Shown: piece by piece, positions 8,878 through 17,462 of the stretch | How positions within the stretch are numbered: the stretch's first letter is position 1 | Layout: the number at the start of each line of letters is the position of its first letter | Assembly (NCBI GenBank): GCA_964549915.1 | Contig: CAZJWX010000003.1 | Span: 62,001-126,000 of the forward strand | Length of the DNA stretch: 64,000 nt | Direction of reading: 5' to 3' | From: JAUZRW01 sp964549915 | Lineage (GTDB): Bacteria; Chloroflexota; Anaerolineae; Aggregatilineales; Phototrophicaceae | Notes under the pieces: generated by a model | Seen by the model: the letters and a program-made list of their open reading frames with translations, nothing else | What the model was told of the DNA's origin: nothing | Database searches by the model: none | Translations under genes and position numbers: made by a program

Positions 8878-9046
8878 CCAGACCAGGCGAGTTGTCCGTC
8901 CTCGCTGCGTACAGCGGCGCTGTTCTTGCTTCGTCGCGTTGTAGAGGCACAGGATTCGGGATCAACGGGGCATGGTGTTTGCCAGCGATTCAAACCTTCC
9001 GGTCATCGGGCAATTGTCATCTCACATGTGTTCAACAACCGTTAAT

Positions 9047-9075
9047 ATTATAGCAGTTTTCTGCCCGGATTGCGA
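9047..9075 (-). promoter_or_regulatory. Promoter of gyrA
   Basis: Minus-strand perfect TATAAT (9052-9047) extended by TGC, with a weak -35 TCGCAA (9075-9070) at 17 bases. Leader about 190 bases. In the 314-base gap 8848-9161 I see only this promoter, the gyrA translation hairpin and the repeats at 9095-9137. Confidence 0.6.
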
Positions 9076-9094
9076 TTGCTGCCTGGGACGGATG

Positions 9095-9137
9095 TGGGAT
9101 TTTTCCCAAGCATGATTTGGGATAAATTTGGGATAAT
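9095..9137. repeat. Tandem 11-base repeats and inverted repeat upstream of the TPR gene
   Basis: ATTTGGGATAA occurs twice head to tail (9115-9125, 9126-9136). Just before lies TGGGA-tttt-TCCCA (9095-9108). The second copy contains GATAAT, which could be the -10 of the downstream gene. The 11-base period places both copies on the same DNA face, as for a transcription factor site. Confidence 0.5.
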
Positions 9138-9161
9138 CAGCGTTCAAAAGAGGTTAGTTTC

Positions 9162-10202
9162 ATGAAGCAAGCGCCGAACTGGCTGTTCGTTTTGCTGATG
9201 TGCGCCTTAAGCGCTATTGGTTTGCAGGCACAAGAATCAACGCCGCTGACAATCTTCTGCAGCAGCATGCAAAACTCGCTGTCTTGCGAAGATCGGCTGA
9301 TGACAGCGCTGCAAAATCACCTTGCCCCCTACTCCGTTGATCTGATCACTGAGAGTGAAGATGAGGCGGCACTTCGCCTGACCTTAGGTCGCCCATCAGC
9401 GGGCAGCTTGCTGGTGACAGTCGCGCCGCGACATCGTGCGCTGGCTGTGTCGCCAGTGGTTGCACGGTATCCACAAGGGCAGCAGCACATCGTGGTTGAG
9501 GAAGACGACGGACATCTGGACACATTAGCAGGACTCGTCCTCTATGAGCTAGGGCGCTGTGACGAAGCCCTGCAACTCCTGCCCACTTCGCCGGATTGGA
9601 CGTATTACGAGGTCATTTGCACGATTGTAGATGAAAACCTGGGGGCAGCGCTGCGAATCTTACAAGACCAGCCCAAACCGCTCCCGATCCACGAAGCGAC
9701 GACTCTGGCATGGCTCTACATCCAGACGGGTGATCCTGGTCGCGCTCTGGAAACGATGCAAGACTTGCAATCCCAGGAAGATTTGTTGGAAGCTAGCGCA
9801 GACTCCATCGAGATTTACGCCAACAGCGCCCAGATTTACGCGCTGACATTCGACTACGCCAGCGCCCTTGAGAACGTAGATAGGGCGATTGCTCTGGCGG
9901 AGGAAGCAGAGGTGGAGAACAAGAAGTTCGCGGCGCTGTACACCCTGCGCGGGGAGATTGTGCTGCTGACCTATGAATGGGATGCAGCGCTGGCGGATTT
10001 CAATACCGCGCTAGCATTTGACGCGAATTATGCCCCGGCCTATTTCCAGCGCGGGATTCTATACTACACGCAAGCACAGCGCGAGAACGCGCTCGCGGAT
10101 TTCCAGACCTATCTCGAACTGACCCCAGACGGTGTGAACGCCGTCCGCGCACAGCAATACATCGAAAGTATCGAAATTGAACTGGAGGCGCTGAACGGTT
10201 GA
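9162..10202 (+). CDS. Exported TPR-repeat protein (346 aa)
   Basis: Begins with a signal peptide (charged MK, hydrophobic core about 8-21, probable cleavage after LQAQ), without a lipobox cysteine, so it is likely secreted or periplasm-facing. Residues 25-120 contain four cysteines but no family I recognise. From about 110 to the end it consists of TPR-like helical pairs, clearest at 255-340 (YALTFDYASALENVDRAIAL and later AYFQRGILYYTQAQRENALA). TPRs bind partner proteins; no partner is evident. A ribosome site AGAGG lies 11 bases before ATG. It stands alone, with gyrA divergent and a small gene convergent. Confidence 0.8.
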   Translation: MKQAPNWLFVLLMCALSAIGLQAQESTPLTIFCSSMQNSLSCEDRLMTALQNHLAPYSVDLITESEDEAALRLTLGRPSAGSLLVTVAPRHRALAVSPVVARYPQGQQHIVVEEDDGHLDTLAGLVLYELGRCDEALQLLPTSPDWTYYEVICTIVDENLGAALRILQDQPKPLPIHEATTLAWLYIQTGDPGRALETMQDLQSQEDLLEASADSIEIYANSAQIYALTFDYASALENVDRAIALAEEAEVENKKFAALYTLRGEIVLLTYEWDAALADFNTALAFDANYAPAYFQRGILYYTQAQRENALADFQTYLELTPDGVNAVRAQQYIESIEIELEALNG

Positions 10203-10206
10203 GGTC

Positions 10207-10377
10207 TCAAGCGCCTTTGCGTGTGCGAGTCTCGACCTGCTGCTGCTGCGCAGGCATCGGGATCACCGTCGCATTTTCCGAAGTGCGGGAACCGAGCGAC
10301 AGGAACGCCCCGAAGACGATGCTCACGGGAACCGAGACAACGATCCAGGCCAGGATGACGGTCATAATTGTTTCCAT
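10207..10377 (-). CDS. Small single-pass membrane protein (56 aa)
   Basis: A short gene that is easily overlooked. It starts at ATG 10377 with a very good ribosome site, GGAGG, 7 bases upstream. The protein has one hydrophobic helix (about residues 4-28, VILAWIVVSVPVSIVFGAFL) and a polar, basic C-terminal tail with four consecutive glutamines and TRTRK. I do not recognise a family. Its stop is 5 bases from the stop of the convergent TPR gene. The ribosome site plus the clean helix make coding likely; the role is unknown. Confidence 0.6.
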   Translation of the reverse strand: METIMTVILAWIVVSVPVSIVFGAFLSLGSRTSENATVIPMPAQQQQVETRTRKGA

Positions 10378-10566
10378 GTTACTGCCTCCATCTTCCTCAA
10401 TTTTTCATCTACACAGTAGCATGAATTTCCCTGGCAAAACCTTGAGATCAGCAACTCAATAACAATTCTTTACGGCGTCGATGGGTTTGCTATCGCAAAA
10501 CAGGGGAGAGTACGGTACAACAGGCCGACCAAAAATAAACGGTTTGTTGCATAATGGGGATTAGGG

Positions 10567-13149
10567 ATGAAAATCTTTCGAAATATCTTTTTGGGCCTGC
10601 TGCTGGTTCTCGCTGTTTTGATCGCGTTTGGCGTCTTCACCTTCAACAACTGGACACAAGGCCCGCTTCCACAGACAGATGGTACGCTGACTGTCGCCGG
10701 ACTCAATGACGCCGTAGAAGTCATCCGCGATGAGAACGGCATCCCACACATCTACGCTACGAATGCCTATGACCTGCGCTTCGCACAGGGCTACGTACAG
10801 GCGCAGGATCGCTGGTGGCAGATGGAATTCTTCCGCCGTACAGGGCGCGGCGAACTCCAGGAGCTGACGGGGCAAACGGACTCGCTGATGGGGACGGATG
10901 TCTTCATCCGCACGGCTGGCTGGCGACGGGCAGCAGAACGCGACCTGGAAACCCTCCCGGCTGAGGTGATCGCGCAATTGCAAGCATTTGCTGATGGCGT
11001 CAACGCCTACATTGAAAGCCGCCCTGCTTCCGAACTGGCCTTTGAGTACAACATTCTGGGAGTCACAGGGGTCGATATTCCTATCATGCCCTGGACGCCG
11101 CTGGATACGGTCGTCTGGACGAAGGTCATGGCCTGGGATCTGAGCAATACGCAAGGTACAGACCGCACCTACGGTGAAATGCTGGAAGAATATGGCGAAG
11201 AGATGACGGCACAGTACTTCCCGGATTTCCCCTACGGCGAAAAACCGACGATCTTGCTGGAAGAAGATGTCCCCGAATTTGAGACAGCATCAACACGCGC
11301 TGCAACGCCAGTCGCCAGTAAACAGGATTTCAGCAACCTGGACACGCAGCTAGCGGGCAACTTCGACGACAGCCAAGGCTTGATCTTCGGCGCAAGCGAT
11401 GGCCTGGGTAGTAACAACTGGGTCGTCTCCGGCGAATTGACGGAGAGCGGAGCACCATTGCTGGCAAACGATCCGCACCTGGGGATTCAGATGCCGTCAA
11501 TCTGGTACGAGGTCGGGCTGCACTGTCAGCCTGTCAGCGAGGAATGCCCCGTGAACGTGCGCGGCTTCACCTTTGCTGCATCTCCAGGGATCGTTGTCGG
11601 ACACAATGACTTCATCGGCTGGGGCGTGACCAATGTCGGTTGGGATGTCATGGATTTGTACGAGATCAGCGTCAACCCGGATAATCCGCTGCAATACGAA
11701 TGGAATGGCGAATGGCGCGATATGACAGTCTACGAAGAAGAAATTCGCTTCGGAGATGGCACCGAACCCATCACCATCCAGACTCGTGAAACGCACCTCG
11801 GCCCGATCATCAACGACAACCAGATTGACGAAGAGACGGGCGAAATCCTAGGTTTCAATAACGAGAACCCGCTGGCGCTGCGTTGGACGGCATACGAACC
11901 GAGCCGCCTTGTGGAAGCGATTTTCTTGCTGAACATGGCGACTGATTGGGAAGAATTTCGCGATGCCCTGCGCCTGTGGAATGTACCTGCGCAGAACTTC
12001 GTCTACGCCGATGTGGAAGGCAATATCGGTTATCAGGCTCCGGGGCAGGTGCCTGTGCGCCAGCCCGGGCATCTGGGATTGGCACCCGTCGACGGTTCCA
12101 CCGATGAATACGAGTGGATGGGCTTTGTGCCGTTTGAATTGCTGCCGACAATCTACAACCCGGAGCGCGGCTGGATCGCCACTGCCAATCAAGCGCTGGT
12201 GCCACTCGAATACTATGACTATCTCGCCAGCCAACTCGCGGACGAATACGGCGCGGATGCGGAATACACTTTCGCCTATCGCTGGGCACAGGGCTACCGG
12301 GGACAGCGGATTGTCGAATTGCTGGAGGCGAACGCACCGCACAGCTTCGAAACCTTCCAGGCTATCCTGGGCGATAACAAGTTCCTGATCGCCGAAGACC
12401 TCGCACCGACGCTGGCTGAACTGGACATGGGGGATGAGACCCTCAACGAAGCCCGCGATTGGATGCTCGATTGGGATTATCAGATGCACATGGATAGCCC
12501 CCAGGCCGCGCTCTTCGCAACGTTCTGGACGCGCCTGATGGATAACCTCTTCGAGGATCAAACAGGGGAGATCACAGACGCTGGCGGCAATTCCAGCAAC
12601 ATGCTGGCAACAACTCAACTGCTGGAGGAGCCAACCAATGTCTGGTGGGATGATGCAGAGACGGAAGCTACGGTTGAAACCCGCGATGAGATTCTCATCC
12701 GCTCATTCCAGGAAGGTTATGACGAAGCTGTCGAGCTACTGGGGGATGACCGAGATGATTGGGCATGGGGCACGCTGCATACCGCCACCTTCGTCAGCAA
12801 CCCGCTGGGGGTGAGCGGGATTGACTTGATCGAAGGCATTGTGAACTCCGTGCCTGTACCATCCAGCGGTGGCCCGGCCATCGTCAATGCGACGCGCTGG
12901 GATACATCGTCAGGAGATTACATCGTGCGCACACTGCCTTCCATGCGCATGGTGCTGGATTTCGCAGACTTCGGCAACAATCGCTCCATGCACACCACCG
13001 GGCAGAGTGGGCATCCCTACAGCGAACACTACGCCGATATGGTTGATCCCTGGCGAATGATTGAATTCAATCCCATGCTGTGGGAACGGGAAGATGTGGA
13101 AGCCAATGCCAACGGCGTGCTGATCCTACAACCGGAAACGACGCCATAA
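10567..13149 (+). CDS. Penicillin acylase family protein (Ntn hydrolase, peptidase S45; 860 aa)
   Basis: Hydrolyses amide bonds of the penicillin/cephalosporin acylase or acyl-homoserine-lactone acylase type. Members are made as precursors that cut themselves to expose an N-terminal serine. Here a membrane anchor or signal (residues 5-26) precedes the alpha region (VIRDENGIPHIYA at 52-64, GYVQAQDRWWQME at 75-87). The linker ends at GLG-Ser282-NNWVVSG, which marks the beta-chain nucleophile, followed by PLLANDPHLG. The C-terminal region shows RSMHTTGQSGHPYSEHY. Length fits the family. Acyl substrate cannot be told: quorum-signal degradation, cell-wall amide turnover or nutrient use are all open. 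Confidence 0.92.
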   Translation: MKIFRNIFLGLLLVLAVLIAFGVFTFNNWTQGPLPQTDGTLTVAGLNDAVEVIRDENGIPHIYATNAYDLRFAQGYVQAQDRWWQMEFFRRTGRGELQELTGQTDSLMGTDVFIRTAGWRRAAERDLETLPAEVIAQLQAFADGVNAYIESRPASELAFEYNILGVTGVDIPIMPWTPLDTVVWTKVMAWDLSNTQGTDRTYGEMLEEYGEEMTAQYFPDFPYGEKPTILLEEDVPEFETASTRAATPVASKQDFSNLDTQLAGNFDDSQGLIFGASDGLGSNNWVVSGELTESGAPLLANDPHLGIQMPSIWYEVGLHCQPVSEECPVNVRGFTFAASPGIVVGHNDFIGWGVTNVGWDVMDLYEISVNPDNPLQYEWNGEWRDMTVYEEEIRFGDGTEPITIQTRETHLGPIINDNQIDEETGEILGFNNENPLALRWTAYEPSRLVEAIFLLNMATDWEEFRDALRLWNVPAQNFVYADVEGNIGYQAPGQVPVRQPGHLGLAPVDGSTDEYEWMGFVPFELLPTIYNPERGWIATANQALVPLEYYDYLASQLADEYGADAEYTFAYRWAQGYRGQRIVELLEANAPHSFETFQAILGDNKFLIAEDLAPTLAELDMGDETLNEARDWMLDWDYQMHMDSPQAALFATFWTRLMDNLFEDQTGEITDAGGNSSNMLATTQLLEEPTNVWWDDAETEATVETRDEILIRSFQEGYDEAVELLGDDRDDWAWGTLHTATFVSNPLGVSGIDLIEGIVNSVPVPSSGGPAIVNATRWDTSSGDYIVRTLPSMRMVLDFADFGNNRSMHTTGQSGHPYSEHYADMVDPWRMIEFNPMLWEREDVEANANGVLILQPETTP

Positions 13150-13158
13150 ACAGACAGC

Positions 13159-13184
13159 ATGGGGCGGCTTACGAGTCGCCCCAT
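13159..13184. terminator. Hairpin between convergent genes
   Basis: ATGGGGCG (13159-13166) pairs with CGCCCCAT (13177-13184), loop of 10 bases. It starts 10 bases after the acylase stop and just beyond the stop of the convergent small gene. Neither side has a strong T-run. Confidence 0.5.
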
Positions 13185-13190
13185 CTCGCC

Positions 13191-13421
13191 TCAAAAAACC
13201 AGACGCCCCGTGACGACCAACAGACCAACCCCGATTACCAACACATTCAAGAAGAGCATGAAGGCAAGAAACGCCCGCTGCGGCGGTGTCAGGCCGAGAA
13301 AGGGCGGCGGCGTCTGCTGGCGCTGGTCAATTTCAGGCCCCAGTTCGAAACCAAGCGGTTCGTCATCCAGGGCGAAGTCATCTTTCTGGGTCAGATTCCG
13401 CAGATCATCCATATCGCTCAT
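13191..13421 (-). CDS. Small membrane protein with cytosolic acidic N-terminus (76 aa)
   Basis: Acidic N-terminal half (residues 1-45), a PPPFLGL-TPPQR stretch, then one transmembrane helix (about 49-72) near the C-terminus. A ribosome site AAAGGGAG precedes the ATG by 9 bases. No family recognised. It follows the membrane-anchored protein ending at 13467 by 45 bases on the same strand, so it may be its operon partner. Confidence 0.7.
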   Translation of the reverse strand: MSDMDDLRNLTQKDDFALDDEPLGFELGPEIDQRQQTPPPFLGLTPPQRAFLAFMLFLNVLVIGVGLLVVTGRLVF

Positions 13422-13466
13422 TGGGCATCGCTCCCTTTCCTGCTGTCGCTCTGGGATCAGTATAGT

Positions 13467-14882
13467 TCAGTTAGCGCGTTTCCACACGTTGTCGACCAAC
13501 GAGAAGGTGATGATGCGCTCCTGCACTTCGCCATTGGCTATCACCTGCGTGCGTACTTGCAACTGGGGTACACCCGCCGGGCTGCTTCCAGGAGTCACTT
13601 CCAGGATTTCGCGTGATTCGGCAACCAATCCCGCATTGAAACGCCCATAGGCGATATCGCGCAAGCCGGGATCGTTCATGTCGTACAGCATCTGCCAGTT
13701 GGCTTCATCCCGGGACTGGATCAATTCGTCCTCCGTCGTCAGACGCCATACCAGGAAGTCGCGCCAGTCCACAGTGAGTCCATTGATCGGGAAGACTCCC
13801 GTTGCTGTCGAAAGGACAGCAATGCTATCTGTTGGCTGCAAGACAGCCAGCAACTGAGTCACTGTCGCAGGCCCGTAATTCTCCGCCAGGCTCTCAATCA
13901 GGTGCGCATCGGTGCGTACTTCCAGGAAGCGCCCTGCCAACCAGGTCGCGATGGCGCTGCGCAGGTAGAAAGCATCAGCGGGGTACTGGGGCAGCCGCCC
14001 CGCCAATTGCCAATCAACGATGCGGTTAGCGAGGAGCACGGCGACATCAATGCGCAGTTCCGGGTCAAAGGGCTGGTCTGCACGGGCGCGATTGGTATAG
14101 GGAGATGGCACAACCATCTGCCAGGCGTTTTGCTCGTTGGTAGCCCAGCCTACCGTCAGCGCCGGGTCGGGAATGATGTCGATGGTCAGCGGTGGCAACT
14201 CTGCGCAGTTGAAGAGCGTACAGGTCTGTTCCAACCAGGTCGCCAGCCGATTCTGCATCGACTCGGCAACGGCACGATCCAGCGAACGGTAGCGAATGAC
14301 GAAATGATCCGTCTCAATCGTCGCCGAAGCGCCCCAGAAGGTGTAATCCGGCGGGACGTGGCGCCAACCGCCTTCCTGCTCCGGCAGTCCAGTCGTCTCG
14401 TCGATGATTTCGTTATAGCGCCAGTAGAACCAGGTGCGGACATAGGGAACGCCGTCAATGATCTCTTCGACCTGGGCACGCCCCCGCTGCCCGTCGATTT
14501 CAACATCCACAACCTGCCCGCTGAGAACAACCTCGGAGCTGGCCTTCAATTCCTGGTACTGCTGATAGGTCGCTTCTTGCGCGAGATACCATTCATCCGT
14601 CGCGCTGCGCTGAATCGCCAGGAAGTTCTCCAGGTCGCCGATGCGTAAGGCCGCCACCTCGGACTGCACAGTCTGTACGAGCAGTTCCTCCAGGCGCTCA
14701 TTGACTTGAGTCCAGCGCTGCTGCACCAGGAAGGCAACCAGCCCGACAATCCCCAGAAAGACGCCGACAATCAACAGCAAGCGCACGAGAGACCGCGTAC
14801 GAGAGCGGCGTCCCCTCGGATTCTCTTTGTGCAGTTGGCTGCGGCCTTTTTCGCTTTCGATATCCCAATCGAGCTTGACCAT
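13467..14882 (-). CDS. Membrane-anchored protein of unknown function (471 aa)
   Basis: Basic cytosolic N-terminus (RGRRSRTRSL), a signal-anchor helix (about residues 34-55), then a large extracytoplasmic part. The segment IETDHFVIRYRSLD...ESMQNRLATWLEQ resembles the opening of the gluzincin-like peptidase MA fold, but no HExxH metal motif follows, so catalysis of that type is unlikely. The first extracytoplasmic portion (about 65-190) resembles an NTF2-like or lumazine-type alpha/beta cone by pattern only. I chose ATG 14882 because GAGGA lies 9 bases upstream and longer reading would overlap birA. Function unknown. Confidence 0.7.
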   Translation of the reverse strand: MVKLDWDIESEKGRSQLHKENPRGRRSRTRSLVRLLLIVGVFLGIVGLVAFLVQQRWTQVNERLEELLVQTVQSEVAALRIGDLENFLAIQRSATDEWYLAQEATYQQYQELKASSEVVLSGQVVDVEIDGQRGRAQVEEIIDGVPYVRTWFYWRYNEIIDETTGLPEQEGGWRHVPPDYTFWGASATIETDHFVIRYRSLDRAVAESMQNRLATWLEQTCTLFNCAELPPLTIDIIPDPALTVGWATNEQNAWQMVVPSPYTNRARADQPFDPELRIDVAVLLANRIVDWQLAGRLPQYPADAFYLRSAIATWLAGRFLEVRTDAHLIESLAENYGPATVTQLLAVLQPTDSIAVLSTATGVFPINGLTVDWRDFLVWRLTTEDELIQSRDEANWQMLYDMNDPGLRDIAYGRFNAGLVAESREILEVTPGSSPAGVPQLQVRTQVIANGEVQERIITFSLVDNVWKRAN

Positions 14883-14910
14883 GCCCGCTAATCCTCGCGA
14901 AACGGAACAA

Positions 14911-15672
14911 TCAGGCGGGGGATGACAGTGTGAGGTCCCCCGCCAGAACGCGCTGAATGCTACCATCGGCGACTCGGATCAGCAATGCGCCGTCCGGGGC
15001 AGCATCCACCGCTTGCCCAACGATCCGGCGGCTACCCTCCTCCACCGTCACATCGCGCCCCAGCGTATTCAGGCGGCTCTTCCAGACAGTGACGAGTTCA
15101 TCACGACCCATGCGCTCTGCCCAGTGATCCACGCGACCGAGCAATACGCCCAGCAATTCCAGGCGCTTCACAGATTGCCCCGATGCAGCCTCGATGCTGG
15201 TGGCGATCTGCGCGAGTTCTTCATCGAACTCGTTGCGCACATTGACGCCAATCCCTAAGACAACACCCAGCAAGCGCTCGCCCTCCCAGACGGCTTCCGG
15301 CAGGACGCCCGAGATTTTCTTGCCACCTACCTGGACATCGTTCGGCCACTTGACGCCGACATGCGCCAGGCCAACGTGCGTACACAGGTCGGATACAGCC
15401 AGCGCCCCGACGATGCTGCTGCGGCTGGCAAACGCAGGATCGGGCTTGAGGATCACGGAGACGGCCAGCGCAACCCCGGGGGGCGTGTACCAGACTCGGC
15501 CTTTGCGCCCCCGCCCTTTGCGCTGCTCATCAGCAATGATCGCACTGCCCGCCGCCGCGCCGGATCGCAGCCATTCGATCGCCAGATCGTTGCTGCTCTC
15601 CACCGTTTCGTAGAAACGCACCGCTCGTTGTTCCGCGAAAGCCTGTGAGACCTGTTCGGCTGTCAATCTCAT
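14911..15672 (-). CDS. birA: Biotin--[acetyl-CoA carboxylase] ligase, catalytic-only form
   Basis: Activates biotin to biotinyl-AMP and transfers it to the lysine of a biotin carrier protein. The biotinyl-AMP-binding loop is GRGRKGR (53-59) and the family KWPND motif is at 108-112, followed by KKISGVLPE. A C-terminal SH3-like domain closes the 253 residues. The N-terminal DNA-binding domain of E. coli BirA is absent, so it should not be a repressor. Its ATG overlaps the upstream stop by 4 bases (ATGA). The carboxylase beta subunit at 39984 belongs to an enzyme that needs this modification on its partner subunit. Confidence 0.95.
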   Translation of the reverse strand: MRLTAEQVSQAFAEQRAVRFYETVESSNDLAIEWLRSGAAAGSAIIADEQRKGRGRKGRVWYTPPGVALAVSVILKPDPAFASRSSIVGALAVSDLCTHVGLAHVGVKWPNDVQVGGKKISGVLPEAVWEGERLLGVVLGIGVNVRNEFDEELAQIATSIEAASGQSVKRLELLGVLLGRVDHWAERMGRDELVTVWKSRLNTLGRDVTVEEGSRRIVGQAVDAAPDGALLIRVADGSIQRVLAGDLTLSSPA

Positions 15673-16094
15673 CGGTTTCTTCCTTCTGGCATGTTGGAAG
15701 CATTGACGACGACATAGCCAAAAACGACCAGAATCAACAACAGGGTGCCGAAAGCCACGAAGGTCAACATCAGCGGATCACCGTTTTCATCCGCCTCGTC
15801 GCCAGCCTGTGCCGACAGCACCGCATCGGGCGTTGCTGCGGGCGTGGTCGTCAGTGCCTGTCCCATCGGTGATGGGGTAATGGTCGGTAAGGGGCCGCTG
15901 GTACCGCGTGCGGTCGCTGTCAGCGTCGCCCGCCGGATAATCTGAGTCGCCGTCAGCAGAAAGGGGCCGGGTGTCGCCTCCTGTCCGACCAGGGTCGCTG
16001 TTGGTGGCATTTCCGGATCCTCCTGGGCATTCGGTTGTAATAGAACAGGCACTGTTAGCGTCAAGAGGACAGGCACGAGTAGAATCAATCGCAT
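15669..16094 (-). CDS. Secretory-pathway membrane protein with Thr/Pro linker (141 aa)
   Basis: N-terminal signal peptide (about 1-22), a Thr/Ala/Pro-rich extracytoplasmic linker (about 25-95), and one C-terminal transmembrane helix (about 108-130) with a short basic tail. The linker carries QEATPGPFLLTATQII, a motif nearly repeated in the LysM lipoprotein at 52141. ATG 16094 is chosen over a TTG three codons earlier; both have weak ribosome sites. Cotranslated with birA through a 4-base overlap. No enzyme domain; function unknown. Confidence 0.7.
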   Translation of the reverse strand: MRLILLVPVLLTLTVPVLLQPNAQEDPEMPPTATLVGQEATPGPFLLTATQIIRRATLTATARGTSGPLPTITPSPMGQALTTTPAATPDAVLSAQAGDEADENGDPLMLTFVAFGTLLLILVVFGYVVVNASNMPEGRNR

Positions 16095-16168
16095 CGTTAT
16101 CAACTCAATTCCAAACCAATCTGAAACGCACAGTGGTATTGTACCCCACTCGGAAAAACGGGGCTTTG

Positions 16169-16177
16169 TGCTATGAT
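16169..16177 (+). promoter_or_regulatory. Extended -10 promoter of the thiolase gene
   Basis: TGCTATGAT, with TGn before TATGAT (16172-16177). No -35 is seen at the right distance. Predicted transcription start near 16184, about 65 bases before the ATG. Confidence 0.5.
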
Positions 16178-16248
16178 GCGTTCAAAACATGCAACGCATT
16201 TTGATTCACCTTTTACCACCCAATTAAGAGGTTTTGTAGAGGTTTCCT

Positions 16249-17457
16249 ATGGCAGACAAAAATCTTCGTGAACCCGTAATCCTGGGCAGCGCTCGTACGC
16301 CACAAGGCAAGCTGATGGGCGTCCTGTCACCGCTTTCTGCCGCTGAACTGGGTCAGGTCGCCTATGGCGCAGCCGTCGAACGCAGCGGCATTGACTCCGC
16401 CGATGTGGATGAAGTGCTGGTCGGTAATGTGATCGGCGCAGGGGTCGGGCAGGCGCTGCCGCGCCAGATCAGCATCAATGCGGGTGTGCCGGATCATGTC
16501 GGCGGCGTGGCGGTCAACAAGGTCTGTGGCAGTGGCTTGAAGAGCGTCATGCTGGCCTCGTCCGCCATCAAGGCCGAAGACGGTGACCTGTACCTGGCTG
16601 GTGGCGTCGAAAGCATGAGCAACGCCCCCCATCTCTCCCGCGTGCGCGCTGGCGCGAAATACGGCGGAGTTAATATGGAAGACGCGCTGGAAGTCGATGG
16701 CCTGCGCGACACCTTCAACGATTGGCTGATGGGCAATGCTGCCGAGTTCATCGGCAAGCAATTGGAAGTCACCCGCCAGGAGATGGATGAATTCGCGTAC
16801 CGTAGCCACCAGCTTGCCGCCGAAGCAACGGAGGCAGGCCGCTTCAAGGCGGAAATTGCGCCGATCACGATCAAAACGCGCAAGGGCGAAATCGTCGTCG
16901 ATCAAGACGAACCCATCCGCGCCGACACCTCGGTTGAGGCACTGGCAGGGCTGCGCCCGGCCTTCGAGAAAGACGGGCAGGTGACAGCGGGCAACGCTCC
17001 TGGCCTGAATGACGGCTCCGCTGCTGTTGTGGTCGCCAGCCGCGAATATGCCGAGAAGAAGGGGCATCAGCCCGTCGCTCGCATCGTCGGCTATGGACAG
17101 GCCGCAATGGATCCCAAGTGGATTTTCTATGCGCCTGTGAAAGCTGTTCCGGTGGCGCTGGAACGTGCAGGCTGGACTCACGACGAAGTCGATCTTTACG
17201 AGTTCAACGAAGCCTTTGCTGCCCAGGTGCTGGCTGATATGCGCGGCCTGGAGCGCGAAGGCATGCCGATTCCGCTGGAGAAGATCAACGTCAACGGCGG
17301 CGCGATTGCCCTGGGTCACCCGTTGGGCGCGAGCGGCGCGCGTGTGCTCGTCACACTGATCCACGCGCTGCAAGATCGCGGCATGAAGAAGGGGGTCGCC
17401 GCGCTGTGCCTGGGCGGTGGTGAAGCTGTCGCGATGGCAATCGAGCTAGAGAGTTAA
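16249..17457 (+). CDS. Acetyl-CoA acetyltransferase (thiolase)
   Basis: Joins two acetyl-CoA to acetoacetyl-CoA, or cleaves 3-ketoacyl-CoA in beta-oxidation. All catalytic residues are present: Cys93 in VNKVCGSGLKSV (acyl carrier), His357 in ALGHPLGASG, and Cys387 in LCLGGGEA (acid/base). LYEFNEAFAAQ is also typical. Length 402 is normal. Ribosome site AGAGG lies 6 bases before ATG. It is a single gene, with the hairpin at 17470-17500 behind it. Whether it serves biosynthesis or degradation cannot be fixed from sequence; the acyl-CoA cluster at 40-45 kb makes a catabolic role plausible. Confidence 0.95.
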   Translation: MADKNLREPVILGSARTPQGKLMGVLSPLSAAELGQVAYGAAVERSGIDSADVDEVLVGNVIGAGVGQALPRQISINAGVPDHVGGVAVNKVCGSGLKSVMLASSAIKAEDGDLYLAGGVESMSNAPHLSRVRAGAKYGGVNMEDALEVDGLRDTFNDWLMGNAAEFIGKQLEVTRQEMDEFAYRSHQLAAEATEAGRFKAEIAPITIKTRKGEIVVDQDEPIRADTSVEALAGLRPAFEKDGQVTAGNAPGLNDGSAAVVVASREYAEKKGHQPVARIVGYGQAAMDPKWIFYAPVKAVPVALERAGWTHDEVDLYEFNEAFAAQVLADMRGLEREGMPIPLEKINVNGGAIALGHPLGASGARVLVTLIHALQDRGMKKGVAALCLGGGEAVAMAIELES

Positions 17458-17462
17458 TTCCT

